Program-made: the position numbers and the translations under genes | NCBI GenBank assembly: GCA_002968845.1 | Contig: PVBG01000008.1 | Span: forward strand, 62,001-126,000 | Length of the DNA stretch: 64,000 nucleotides | Reading direction: 5' to 3' | Source of the DNA: Neorhizobium tomejilense | GTDB taxonomy: Bacteria; Pseudomonadota; Alphaproteobacteria; Rhizobiales; Rhizobiaceae | In this document: piece after piece, positions 17,995 to 27,892 of the stretch | Numbering within the stretch: the first letter of the stretch is position 1 | How the letters are laid out: every line of letters starts with the position of its first letter | Notes under the pieces: generated by a model | The model's input: only the letters and a program-made list of their open reading frames with translations | Told to the model about the DNA's origin: nothing | Database searches by the model: none

Positions 17995-19050
17995 ATGAGT
18001 GACACTGAAACCGGCGTCCGCTGCATGTGGATGCGGGGCGGCACCTCCAAGGGCGGGTATTTCCTCGCTGATGACCTGCCGGCAGACCGTGACTACTTCC
18101 TGCTGCGGGTGATGGGTTCGCCCGACCCTCGCCAGATCGACGGCATGGGCGGCGCCCATCCGTTGACCTCCAAGGTGGCGGTGGTTCGGAAATCCGGGCG
18201 AGAAGGGGTCGATGTCGACTATCTCTTCCTGCAGGTCTTCGTCGACCAGCCGATCGTCACCGACGCACAGAACTGCGGCAATATCCTCGCCGGCATCGGG
18301 CCTTTTGCCATCGAGCGCGGGCTGGTGGCCGCCAGGGGCGACAAGACCGAAGTCTCGATCTTCATGGAAAACACCGGGCAGATCGCCATCGCGACGATCG
18401 AGACGCCCGGCGGCCAGGTGACTTACAAGGGCGAGGCCCGGATCGACGGGGTGCCGGGGACTTCGGCGCCGGTGCCGATCGTGTTTGCGGACACGGCCGG
18501 TTCCTCCTGCGGCGCGCTGCTGCCGACCGGAAACCCGGTCGATATCATCGAAGGTGTCGCCTGCACGCTGATCGACAACGGCATGCCCTGCGTCGTCATG
18601 CGCGGCGACGTACTCGGAATTACCGGCACCGAGAGCCCGAAGGATCTCGAAGCGAACCAGGAGCTGCGCGCGAAGCTGGAGGCGATCCGCCTGAAGGCCG
18701 GGCCGATGATGAACCTCGGCGACGTTACCAAAAAATCCGTGCCGAAGATGACGATGGTCTCTGCACCAACGGCGGGTGGGGCGATCTCGACCCGTACCTT
18801 CATCCCGCATACGTGCCATGATGCGATCGGCGTGCTCGGTGCTGTCAGCGTCGCGACCGCCTGTCTCCTGCCGGAAGGTCCGGGTTCGGAACTGGCCGTC
18901 ATTCCGGAAGGTGACGAAAAGCTGCTGTCGATCGAACATCCGACCGGCGAGATGAGCGTCATCGCCACCATGAAGGATGGCGAAGTCCATCGTGCGGCGG
19001 TGTTGCGCACGGCGCGCAAGCTTTTCGACGGTGTGGTTTTCGGCGACTGA
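17995..19050 (+). CDS. galD: 4-oxalomesaconate tautomerase (GalD, PrpF family)
   Basis: A 351-residue PrpF-family isomerase. The early CMWMRGGTSKGGYFLADDLP (about 11-30) and the central NCGNILAGIGPFAIERGLV (about 95-113) contain the family active-site cysteine region. GalD interconverts keto and enol forms of 4-oxalomesaconate. The start follows AAGGGAG. A weak hairpin in the 53-base gap after galC (AGCGG/CCGCT, then a T-rich run) could reduce read-through. PrpF proteins also act in 2-methylcitrate metabolism, but the gene order here favours GalD. Confidence 0.9.
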   Translation: MSDTETGVRCMWMRGGTSKGGYFLADDLPADRDYFLLRVMGSPDPRQIDGMGGAHPLTSKVAVVRKSGREGVDVDYLFLQVFVDQPIVTDAQNCGNILAGIGPFAIERGLVAARGDKTEVSIFMENTGQIAIATIETPGGQVTYKGEARIDGVPGTSAPVPIVFADTAGSSCGALLPTGNPVDIIEGVACTLIDNGMPCVVMRGDVLGITGTESPKDLEANQELRAKLEAIRLKAGPMMNLGDVTKKSVPKMTMVSAPTAGGAISTRTFIPHTCHDAIGVLGAVSVATACLLPEGPGSELAVIPEGDEKLLSIEHPTGEMSVIATMKDGEVHRAAVLRTARKLFDGVVFGD

Positions 19051-19065
19051 GAGTAGGGCACGGGC

Positions 19066-19938
19066 ATGAGGATCGCATTTCTGGGTTTTGGCGAGGCGGC
19101 GCGCGCCTTTCATGACAGCCTGGCGCCGAAGCTTGAGAACGGCGAATTCCGTGCCTACGACCTGCTGCTCGACGATGCCGAAAAGGTGGGTGAGATGCAG
19201 GCGGCGATGACGAGCCGCGGCGTCAGGCCGGAAGCGTCGCCTGCGGGTCTTGCCGATGCCGAATGGATTTTCAGCGCGGTCACCGCCGACCAGAGCCTCA
19301 TTGCCGCGCAGTCGATCGTGCCGCATCTCGGCCAGGGCGCGCTGCTGATCGACATCAATTCGGTCTCCCCCGGCCGCAAGCGCGAGACTGCCGCGCTGAT
19401 CAACGAGACGGGTGCCGACTATCTCGACATGGCCGTCATGGCACCTGTCCATCCGAAGGGCCATGCCACGCCGGTTCTGATTGCCGGCAGGAGCGCCGCC
19501 GAGCTACTGGAGCGTTTCCGCGGCCTCGGCTTCAACGCCGATATTGCAGGCGAGGCGGTCGGTGCGGCGACGGCCATCAAGATGGTGCGCTCGGTGTTCG
19601 TCAAGGGCCTGGAAGCGATCACTGTCGAGGCGCTGCTTGCGGCGGAGGCCTCGGGCTGTTTCGACGAAATTTTGGCGTCGCTGTCCCAGAGCTTTCCCGG
19701 CCTCGACTGGTCGAAATTCCCGGATTACCAGTTCGAGCGCACGACCCGCCACGGCCGTCGCCGGGCCGCCGAGATGCGCGAAAGCGGCGTTACCCTCGAT
19801 GCGCTGGGGCTGAACGGCGGTCTTGCCCGCGAGATTGCCGCCGTCCAGGACGAGATGGCGGCGAGCGGCGCAAAGCCGGCCAGCGATCTCAGGGAAACCG
19901 TTGCGCGGGTCCTTTCGGCGCGGCGTCAAGGGAAATAA
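19066..19938 (+). CDS. NAD(P)-dependent dehydrogenase, 6PGDH-like with DUF1932
   Basis: A 290-residue beta-hydroxyacid-dehydrogenase-like protein. The Rossmann start is MRIAFLGFGEAARAF (GxGxxA), the AVTADQS and LIDINSVSPGRKRETA segments are typical, and the catalytic-type Lys lies in GAATAIKMVRSVFVKG. The C-terminal region matches DUF1932. The reaction is not known. In this operon it could oxidise the semialdehyde formed by ring cleavage, the job LigC does in other bacteria, or reduce a pathway keto acid. It starts 15 bases after galD and is the last gene of the plus-strand block before the GntR regulator. Confidence 0.8.
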   Translation: MRIAFLGFGEAARAFHDSLAPKLENGEFRAYDLLLDDAEKVGEMQAAMTSRGVRPEASPAGLADAEWIFSAVTADQSLIAAQSIVPHLGQGALLIDINSVSPGRKRETAALINETGADYLDMAVMAPVHPKGHATPVLIAGRSAAELLERFRGLGFNADIAGEAVGAATAIKMVRSVFVKGLEAITVEALLAAEASGCFDEILASLSQSFPGLDWSKFPDYQFERTTRHGRRRAAEMRESGVTLDALGLNGGLAREIAAVQDEMAASGAKPASDLRETVARVLSARRQGK

Positions 19939-19961
19939 GCTCGTCTCTTCAGCGCGTTGCC

Positions 19962-20031
19962 TTGTATACGCGGCATGCTTTTCGACTCCAACCCCGCACC
20001 GTCATCCACAGCCTCAGTCCCCTGTATACAT
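19962..20031. promoter_or_regulatory. Two GTATAC operators upstream of the GntR gene
   Basis: TTGTATACG (core 19964-19969) and CTGTATACATG (core 20024-20029) have centres exactly 60 bp apart. Both match the TGTATACA palindrome common for FadR-type GntR proteins. They lie between the dehydrogenase stop and the GntR start, so autoregulation is likely. A third copy precedes the O-demethylase gene. Confidence 0.65.
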
Positions 20032-20120
20032 GAGGCTTGGCCAATCCATCAGATGTGGCTAAGATTTGCCGATCAACAGGCGGAAGTTGCGACCGGCCTG
20101 TCTCAGGCAAAGGTGCGGAT

Positions 20121-20855
20121 TTGGAAGAGACCTCGAGAACGACCCACACGATGCGTGCGCTGATGGAACTGCGCAAGAAAATCCTGAGCGGCGACTACCC
20201 TGGAGGTACTCGGCTTTTCGAAGTTTCGCTGGCCGAGACGCTGCAGATTTCCCGGACGCCGGTGCGTGAGGTGATGTCGCGTCTTGCGGAGGAGGGATTG
20301 CTCGACCGGTTGGCAAATGGCGGTTTCGTGGTCCGCAGCTTCACCTATGCGGATGCCGTTGATGCGATCGAGCTGCGCGGCGTGCTCGAAGGGACCGCGG
20401 CGCGGCTTGCCGCCGAACGCGGCGTCTCCCAGGCCGGATTGGATCAGCTTCGGGAAATCCAGGCCCGGCTTGATGATTGCTTCGGCGAAGCCGCGGACGA
20501 GGTGGATCTGGAAGCCTATTCGGAGGCGAACGCAAAGTTTCATGTGGTGCTGGTCGAGCTCTCCGGCAGCACGGTAATCCAGCGGGAGGTCGAGCGCGCG
20601 ACACGGCTGCCATTCGCGTCGCCATCGGCTTTCCTGTCAGGCCGAGCCCATGTGGCGGCCTTCCGTCAGTCGTTGCATATCGCGCAGGAACAGCATCGTA
20701 CTTTGGTGCAGGCGATCGCCGGCCGTGAAGGTGCAAGGGCGGAATTCATTGCCCGCGAGCACGCCCGCATTGCCCGCAAGAACCTCGAATACGCCGTGTT
20801 CGAGGATCCGGAACTGATGCTGACCGTTCCGGGCCTGGTGCTCCTCAACTCCTGA
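20121..20855 (+). CDS. GntR-family regulator (FCD type), likely of the O-demethylase unit
   Basis: A protein of about 244 residues, FadR subfamily. The HTH includes LAETLQISRTPVREVMSRL, and the FCD domain includes ELRGVLEGTAARLAAERG and NAKFHVVLVELSGS. I choose the TTG at 20121 because AAAGG lies 7 bases upstream; an ATG at 20151 and a TTG at 20037 are alternatives. Flanking TGTATACA sites (two upstream, one before the LigM-type gene) suggest that it represses itself and the O-demethylase, much as VanR does in other proteobacteria. The effector is probably vanillate or a related acid (inference). Confidence 0.88.
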   Translation: MEETSRTTHTMRALMELRKKILSGDYPGGTRLFEVSLAETLQISRTPVREVMSRLAEEGLLDRLANGGFVVRSFTYADAVDAIELRGVLEGTAARLAAERGVSQAGLDQLREIQARLDDCFGEAADEVDLEAYSEANAKFHVVLVELSGSTVIQREVERATRLPFASPSAFLSGRAHVAAFRQSLHIAQEQHRTLVQAIAGREGARAEFIAREHARIARKNLEYAVFEDPELMLTVPGLVLLNS

Positions 20856-20947
20856 GACCCGACCGCCTGCCGCAGGTTTTGATGGCCGGAAGCCTTCGGT
20901 TTACTATCCCCGAGGCGATCATCAGCCTGCCGAATATTTCCCCTTGA

Positions 20948-22429
<1,482 letters not shown>

Positions 22430-22435
22430 TCGATG

Positions 22436-22493
22436 GGCGTGCGAGAACGGGTTGTTCTCGCACGCCGCTCCGTCCGTCTGACCGGACGTTTTT
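22436..22493 (+). terminator. Double hairpin between ligM and the MTHFR gene
   Basis: The first hairpin is a perfect 12-bp stem (22436-22447 with 22455-22466, 7-base loop). The second, CGTCCG with CGGACG (22471-22488), is followed by TTTTT, a standard intrinsic terminator. The downstream gene, 29 bases on, would then depend on read-through or its own promoter. Confidence 0.8.
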
Positions 22494-22521
22494 CACTGGC
22501 TAAACGGGGGGAGGATCAACA

Positions 22522-23445
22522 ATGGCATTTTTGAATCTGTTCAGGGGCAAGCAGGAAGAGAAGTCCGTGGAGCCGGCCAGCTTCAGGGACCTTATCGACG
22601 GCTATTCTATCGAAGTCATGCCGCGCACGGCGGCCAAGATCGAAGATTTCAAGGCCCTGCTGCCGAAGGGCACGCGGGTCTATATCGCCCATATCGACGG
22701 GACGCCGATCGAGGACATGGTGCAGACCGCAAGGCGGCTGCACGAAGACGGTTTCCCCGTCATGCCGCATTTTCCCTCCCGCATCATTGCAAGCCATGCG
22801 ATCCTGGAGGACTGGATCAAGCGCTACAGAAACGAGGCGGGCGTGGACCAGGCGCTGCTGCTCGGCGGCGGCGTATCGACGCCCGCCGGCGATTTCGACA
22901 GTTCCATCCAGCTGATCGAGACCGGCCTGTTCGACCGCTACGGCTTCAAGCGGCTGCATGTCGCCGGCCACCCGGAAGGCAACAAGGACATCGACAAGGA
23001 TGGCGGTTACAGGATCGTCGACGAGGCATTGAAGTTCAAGCAGGCCTATTCCGAGCGCACCGATGCGGAGATGGCGATCGCCACCCAATTCGCCTTCGAT
23101 GCCAAGCCGGTCATCGCCTGGGCGGAGCGCATCGCCGCCGCCGGCGTCAAGCTGCCGATCCATCTCGGCATTGCCGGACCGACCAAGCTGCAGACGCTCA
23201 TCAAGTTTGCGATCGCCTGCGGCGTCGGCCCCTCGCTCGGCGTGTTGCAAAAGCGCGCGATGGATCTCAGCAAGCTCCTGGTTCCCTACGAACCGACGGA
23301 AGTGCTGACCGAGATCGCTCATTACAAGGCTTCCCATCCGGAAAGCCTGATCCAGCAGATCCATGTCTTCCCGCTCGGCGGCATCCGTGCCAGCGCGGAA
23401 TGGATGAACGAACAGCTGACCGGCGAGCGTAACGTCGCACCGTGA
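22522..23445 (+). CDS. Methylenetetrahydrofolate reductase-like protein
   Basis: A 307-residue protein of the MTHFR (MetF) TIM-barrel family. Segments such as SIEVMPRTAAKIEDF near the start, HVAGHPEGNKDI, TQFAFDAKPVIAW (FAD/folate-site region) and PIHLGIAGPTKLQTL are family-like. Oxidising the methyl-THF made by the O-demethylase to methylene-THF, or balancing the C1 pool, would be its job; sphingomonads pair metF with ligM in the same way. It is more diverged than housekeeping MetF and may not supply methionine synthesis. A strong GGGGGGAGG site precedes the ATG. Confidence 0.82.
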   Translation: MAFLNLFRGKQEEKSVEPASFRDLIDGYSIEVMPRTAAKIEDFKALLPKGTRVYIAHIDGTPIEDMVQTARRLHEDGFPVMPHFPSRIIASHAILEDWIKRYRNEAGVDQALLLGGGVSTPAGDFDSSIQLIETGLFDRYGFKRLHVAGHPEGNKDIDKDGGYRIVDEALKFKQAYSERTDAEMAIATQFAFDAKPVIAWAERIAAAGVKLPIHLGIAGPTKLQTLIKFAIACGVGPSLGVLQKRAMDLSKLLVPYEPTEVLTEIAHYKASHPESLIQQIHVFPLGGIRASAEWMNEQLTGERNVAP

Positions 23446-23460
23446 ATTAACCGAAGCGGG

Positions 23461-23477
23461 GCAAGTGCCGGACTTGC
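23461..23477 (+). terminator. Short hairpin after the MTHFR gene
   Basis: GCAAGT and ACTTGC pair around a 5-base loop, followed by ACCGTTTC. It lies 15 bases after the stop codon. The stem is short and the tail is weak, so it is only a possible terminator. Confidence 0.4.
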
Positions 23478-23526
23478 ACCGTTTCGACCCGCTGCCGGGA
23501 GGAGAAAGGCAGGGGAGGACAGGCAC

Positions 23527-24777
23527 GTGGACTATCCTAATCTGCGCCATATCCGTCTTTTCTGCGCCTGCCTGCGCACCGGCTCGCTGACGCGGGCGGC
23601 CGATATCGTCGGCGTCACCCAGCCGGCGGCCTCGCAGGCGATTTCCCGCCTCGAAGACCGCTTTGGAACGCGGCTTCTCGAGCGCGGGCCGGGACACGCG
23701 ATGGCGACGCCGGCAGGCCGGGTCGTCCAGACCCGGTCGCTGAGGGCGCTCGATCTTATCCGGACCGGTTGCCAGAAGCTCCAGGCTGACTCGGGTTCGC
23801 GCGGCTCCGGTGCCGATGCAAGGCTGACGATCTCCCACCTGCGCGCCCTGCAGGCCTTTGCCCAGACCGGAGGATTTCCGGGTGCCGCGCGCATCCTCGA
23901 CCAATCGGGCGCCGCAGTTCAGCGCACGGCGCGCAACGCGGAGGCAATCCTCGGCACAAGCCTTTTCGAGGCCGATGGCCGCGCGACGCGGTTCACCGGT
24001 GCCGGTCGCGCCGTTGCCCGCTGGGCCGGCCTTTCGCTGAAAGAACTCGGCAACGCCACCGAGGAAGTGCAGGAGCTGCGCGGCAAGTTCGATGGCCTGG
24101 TATCGATCGGCGCGCTGCCCATGGCGCGCACCACCATCGTGCCCGATGCCATTGCCTCGCTGGCCCTCACCCATCCGCTGGCGCGGTTCGAGATCCTCGA
24201 AGGCAGCTACGAGCAGCTCCTCAGCGATCTGGAAATGGGACATATCGATTTTCTGATCGGGGCGCTGCGCAGCCGCCTGACGCCGACACTCGGCCAAGAG
24301 CCGCTTTTCGATTTTCGGCTGGCGGTCGTCGCGGGTGCCGGTCATCCGCTTTCGGGCAAGACGGAGGTCTCGCTTGCCGAACTTGCCTCCTATCCATGGG
24401 TGGTGGCGCGCAAGGGCACGCCCAACCGCAACACGTTCGATGCCCTGGCCGCGAAGTTTCCCGATGGACCGCAGACGCAGGGGACCGTCGAGACCGGTTC
24501 GCTGACGGCGTTGCGCGGCATCCTGATGCAGACGGACCGGCTGGCGCTGCTGTCCCGGCATCAGCTCCGGCACGAGTTGAAGGCGGGGTTCCTGGCGCTT
24601 CTGAACTATGAAGTGTCGGGAAAGCCGCTGTCGATCGGCATCACCACCCGCCGCAACTGGCAGCCGACCGCTCTCCAGGCGCAATATCTGGCGGCGATCC
24701 GGCGTGTGGTCGCGATGGAGGAGGCAGTCAGCGCTCCCGGCGGCAGCCGCCTCCCTCCGCTGAAGGCGGCCGAGTAG
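23527..24777 (+). CDS. LysR-type regulator with two HTH domains
   Basis: A 416-residue LysR-family regulator, about 110 longer than usual. The normal N-terminal HTH is at about 5-64 (GSLTRAADIVGVTQPAASQAISRLE). A second LysR-like HTH is at about 104-165 (LRALQAFAQTGGFPGAARIL, then SLFEADGRATRFTGAGR), and the substrate-binding domain runs from about 190 to the end. The GTG start at 23527 follows GGGGAGG. Double-HTH LysR proteins exist but are a minority, and they could bind extended or paired sites. Its position between the O-demethylase/MTHFR genes and the IclR gene suggests control of this catabolic island. Confidence 0.88.
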   Translation: MDYPNLRHIRLFCACLRTGSLTRAADIVGVTQPAASQAISRLEDRFGTRLLERGPGHAMATPAGRVVQTRSLRALDLIRTGCQKLQADSGSRGSGADARLTISHLRALQAFAQTGGFPGAARILDQSGAAVQRTARNAEAILGTSLFEADGRATRFTGAGRAVARWAGLSLKELGNATEEVQELRGKFDGLVSIGALPMARTTIVPDAIASLALTHPLARFEILEGSYEQLLSDLEMGHIDFLIGALRSRLTPTLGQEPLFDFRLAVVAGAGHPLSGKTEVSLAELASYPWVVARKGTPNRNTFDALAAKFPDGPQTQGTVETGSLTALRGILMQTDRLALLSRHQLRHELKAGFLALLNYEVSGKPLSIGITTRRNWQPTALQAQYLAAIRRVVAMEEAVSAPGGSRLPPLKAAE

Positions 24778-24873
24778 CACCACTTGCCATTGCAGTTTTC
24801 GCAGTTATCGTTATTGCCGCATAGGTCCGGCCGGTCTGATGTCGCGCGCCGTCAGGAAAGAGCGGGAGCATCT

Positions 24874-25653
24874 TTGAGAAAAAAGGCCGTCAACAGTCTC
24901 GAACGCCTTCAGGCGGTACTTGAGGTTTTCACCGAGGATCGTCTGGAATGGACCCCGGAAGAGCTGATGGAGGAGCTGGGCTATAGCCGGCCGACCCTCT
25001 ATCGCTATCTGAAGATCCTGAAGGACAGCGGTTTCCTCACCTCCATGCCGAATACCGGCTTCACGCTGGGGCCGAGGGTGGTTGAGATGGATTATCTCCT
25101 GAGGAAATCCGACAACCTCATCCTTTCCGGCGCGCCCTACCTCCAGAAACTCACGGGGCGATACGAATGCACGGCGCTTCTGGTGCGCTGGTACGGCGAA
25201 AAGATCCTCTGCGTTGATTCGATCAGTTCCAGCCGCGAGGCGATCAGCAGCTATCCGCGCGGGCGGCCGATGCCGCTCAGCCGGGGCGCGATCGGCCGGT
25301 CCATCGTTGCCTTCCTGCCGCGCCGCAATCTCCTGCCGCTGATCAATCGCACGCTCGACGACTGGCAGGCGGCGGGCGCCGGCGATACCGTGGAAGCCGT
25401 CCTCGATGGGCTGAAGTCGGTGCGCAAGAAGGGTTACGCCGTGGCCCATGGTGAGGTGACACCCGGTGTCGTCGGTTTCGCGGCACCGATCTTCGATGCG
25501 GGCCAGAGCCCCATCGCCAGCTTTTCCGTAACGATCGCTCAAGAACACGCCAGCGGCTCCGCGGTGGAGGATATCGGCCGGGAAGTCTTGCTTGCAGCGG
25601 GTGAGATCACCGCCGCGCTGGCCTCGCATCGACACAGGATTTCTAGTCGATAA
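24874..25653 (+). CDS. IclR-family regulator
   Basis: A protein of about 259 residues. The N-terminal winged HTH (SLERLQAVLEVFTED, then LGYSRPTLYRYLKILKDSGFL) is followed by the IclR effector domain, with GRYECTALLVRWYGEKILCVD and LSRGAIGRSIVAFLPRR. I choose the TTG at 24874 behind GGGAG; the longer frame from 24784 adds 30 residues that look non-homologous. IclR proteins often control aromatic acid and beta-ketoadipate genes. The gene lies 171 bases upstream of the amidohydrolase gene in the same direction and probably regulates it. Confidence 0.87.
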   Translation: MRKKAVNSLERLQAVLEVFTEDRLEWTPEELMEELGYSRPTLYRYLKILKDSGFLTSMPNTGFTLGPRVVEMDYLLRKSDNLILSGAPYLQKLTGRYECTALLVRWYGEKILCVDSISSSREAISSYPRGRPMPLSRGAIGRSIVAFLPRRNLLPLINRTLDDWQAAGAGDTVEAVLDGLKSVRKKGYAVAHGEVTPGVVGFAAPIFDAGQSPIASFSVTIAQEHASGSAVEDIGREVLLAAGEITAALASHRHRISSR

Positions 25654-25824
25654 TCTCATAATACAAGAAAATGTGTTGACTTTCGCCGACTGCCTTCGCA
25701 TTTTGCCGCGACGGAGCATGGCCGATCTCGGCATCGCTCGGCTCGCGGATTTTTTAAACGCCTCGGGGCACTGGACTTCCCTTAGTTCGCGGTGCCGTAG
25801 CAGGACAGACAGGAGGAGCATCCC

Positions 25825-26838
25825 ATGAAGAAGATCGACGCTTTCAACCATATCTGGCCAAAGCCCTTTTTCGACAAGCTGATCGGCTATATCGGCACGA
25901 TGACCGACGTCACCATGCGCTCGGGCGCGGTGCCGATGATGACGGACCTCGACCGTCGTTTCCAGGTGATGGACATGTTCGGCGAGGACTACCAGCAGGT
26001 CCTGTCGCTCGCTTCCCCCCCGCTCGAAAAGCTGGCCGGGCCTGAGCGCGCCTATGACCTCGGTCGGATCGGCAACGATTCGCAGGCGGAACTCTGCGAA
26101 AAGTATCCGGAACGCTTCCCGGCCTTCATCGCCACCGTGCCGATGGAAAACCAGGAATGGATGATGGCGGAAACCAAGCGGGTTGTCGAAGATCTCGGCG
26201 CTTGTGCGGTCCAGATCTTCACCAATTACAGCGGCAAGCCGCTCGACCTGCCGCAGTTCGAGCCCTTCTTCGAATATATGGCAAAGTCCGGCAAGCCGGT
26301 CTTTCTGCATCCGTCGCGCGGCGCCAACTTCCCGGACTACCTGACGGAAGACCGTTCGGAATACGAGATCTTCTGGACCTTCGGCTGGCCGTATGAAACT
26401 TCGGCGGCAATGGCGCGCCTCGTGTTCTCGCGCATCTTCGACAAGTACAAGGGTCTCAAGGTCGTCACCCACCATGCCGGCGGCATGGTGCCCTTCTTCG
26501 AAGGCCGCGTCGGTGCCGGCTGGGACCAGATGGGCAAGCGCACCTCCGACCGCGATCTCTCGACCGTGCTGAAGGCGCTCGAGCGTCCGCATCTCGAATA
26601 CTTCAAGGAATTTTATGCCGATACGGCGAGCTTCGGTTCGACCAAGGCAATCGAGCACGCCATCGAATTCTTTGGCGAAGACCGGGTGCTTTTCGCCTCC
26701 GACGCGCCGTTCGATCCGGAAGGCGGCCCGATGTACATCCGCGAGACCATCAATGTTCTCGACAACATGGACATCTCCGATGCCACCCGTCAGAAGATCT
26801 ACGAGGGCAATGCCAAGAAGCTTCTCGGCCTGAAATAA
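25825..26838 (+). CDS. Amidohydrolase-2 family protein (ACMSD-like)
   Basis: A 337-residue TIM-barrel protein of the amidohydrolase-2 / aminocarboxymuconate-semialdehyde decarboxylase type. Metal-site-like segments are FLHPSRG (His162), VVTHHAGG (His216/His217) and LFASDAPFD (Asp293). The usual first motif HxH is FNH here (Phe7, His9), so one ligand is missing. Family members include decarboxylases, hydratases (LigJ) and the metal-independent lactonase LigI. In this island a hydrolase, hydratase or decarboxylase of a ring-cleavage product is plausible. A GGAGGAG site precedes the ATG. Confidence 0.82.
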   Translation: MKKIDAFNHIWPKPFFDKLIGYIGTMTDVTMRSGAVPMMTDLDRRFQVMDMFGEDYQQVLSLASPPLEKLAGPERAYDLGRIGNDSQAELCEKYPERFPAFIATVPMENQEWMMAETKRVVEDLGACAVQIFTNYSGKPLDLPQFEPFFEYMAKSGKPVFLHPSRGANFPDYLTEDRSEYEIFWTFGWPYETSAAMARLVFSRIFDKYKGLKVVTHHAGGMVPFFEGRVGAGWDQMGKRTSDRDLSTVLKALERPHLEYFKEFYADTASFGSTKAIEHAIEFFGEDRVLFASDAPFDPEGGPMYIRETINVLDNMDISDATRQKIYEGNAKKLLGLK

Positions 26839-26863
26839 GCGACCCGGTTCTCGGGACTGTCGG

Positions 26864-26889
26864 ACGCGCGGGCGGCAACGCCCGCGCGT
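26864..26889. terminator. Bidirectional terminator hairpin
   Basis: ACGCGCGGGCG and CGCCCGCGCGT form a perfect 11-bp stem with a GCAA tetraloop, followed by TCTTC on the plus strand. It sits between the convergent amidohydrolase and MBL-fold genes. Confidence 0.82.
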
Positions 26890-26892
26890 TCT

Positions 26893-27696
26893 TCATTTGG
26901 AGAGCCGGTCGATATACCGCCTGGCGGAGCGGGCGACGATCGCCTGGCCGTCCTGGCGGACATTCTGATGCGAGAAAGCGCCGTAGATCCGCTCGAAAGG
27001 CCAAAGTGCCAGCCGCTCCGCGACATCGGCGACTTCAGCGGCGCTGAGCGGCAGCATGTTTGGGTAGCTCCACATGAAGGAGACGTGGTCGGCGCCTGGC
27101 GTGACCTGGACGATATCTCCGGCCAGCAGCACGCCCTTGTCGTCTTCGCCCGCCCAATGCAGGACGGTGCCGCCGGCAAAGTGTCCGCCGCCATGAACCA
27201 GCGTGACGGACGAGGAAAGCACCAGCGCGTCCTCGTCCCACAGCCGGACGTGATCCGACGGACGGCAGATCCACTCCTTGTCCGCGGCATGCAGATAGAT
27301 CGGCGCGTCGAAGGCGGCGGCCCAATCCTGCATGGTCGTGTAATAGTGCGGATGGGAGATCGCGATGGCGCTGAGGCCGCCCAGTGACTGGACGATCGCC
27401 TTGGTCGCATCGTCGAGGAGCGCGATGCAATCCCAAAGGATGTTTCCCGCCGGCGTGCGAAGCAGCAGGGTCCTCTGGTTGATGGCGAAGGCGGGGACGG
27501 TCTGGATCGCCAACAGCTCCGGCTCGAGCTGCACCCAAGAATTTCGGTGCGTCCGTGCGAGCTTTTCCGTCGTCGTCCAGGCTTGGCCGGAAGGCGGTAT
27601 ATATTGGCGCTCGTCTGTGCAGATGGGGCACGTTTCCGGCGCTTCCTCGGCTTCATGAAAGGAAGTGCCGCAGGCGCTGCAGAGAAAAACCGACAT
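26893..27696 (-). CDS. MBL-fold protein with N-terminal zinc ribbon
   Basis: A 267-residue protein. The first 30 residues hold two CxxC pairs (Cys6/Cys9 and Cys23/Cys26) spaced like a rubredoxin-type zinc ribbon. The rest is a metallo-beta-lactamase fold with SHPHYYTTM (about 114-122), HGGGHFAGG and LLAGDIVQV. The canonical HxHxDH motif is HPHYYT, so the Asp and His of the second metal site are missing and a mononuclear site is likely. It may be a hydrolase or an electron-transfer-linked protein; the substrate is unknown. It is transcribed towards the aromatic island and ends at a shared hairpin. Confidence 0.8.
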   Translation of the reverse strand: MSVFLCSACGTSFHEAEEAPETCPICTDERQYIPPSGQAWTTTEKLARTHRNSWVQLEPELLAIQTVPAFAINQRTLLLRTPAGNILWDCIALLDDATKAIVQSLGGLSAIAISHPHYYTTMQDWAAAFDAPIYLHAADKEWICRPSDHVRLWDEDALVLSSSVTLVHGGGHFAGGTVLHWAGEDDKGVLLAGDIVQVTPGADHVSFMWSYPNMLPLSAAEVADVAERLALWPFERIYGAFSHQNVRQDGQAIVARSARRYIDRLSK

Positions 27697-27892
27697 CGAA
27701 ACCTCCCTCGGGACTGTCCATGGGTCCCGTCATGAATTTGGCAGGAAACGATATTCGTCAAGGAAAGGGAAGTCCTTGCGTCCCCTGAGGCTGGCCAGCC
27801 CGAACCGCTCGTATTCTCGGGGAAGGATTCACGTTTTCCAAAGGCAGGTGCGATAGGGTCCGGCCTTAAGCTATTTTACCCCAGAGGATCGG

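Noticed and set aside
25825..26838. Assignment as LigJ (4-oxalomesaconate hydratase)
   Set aside because: A GalB-type hydratase is already encoded in the operon at 16525, and the first metal motif of this protein is incomplete. The sequence looks ACMSD-like rather than specifically LigJ.
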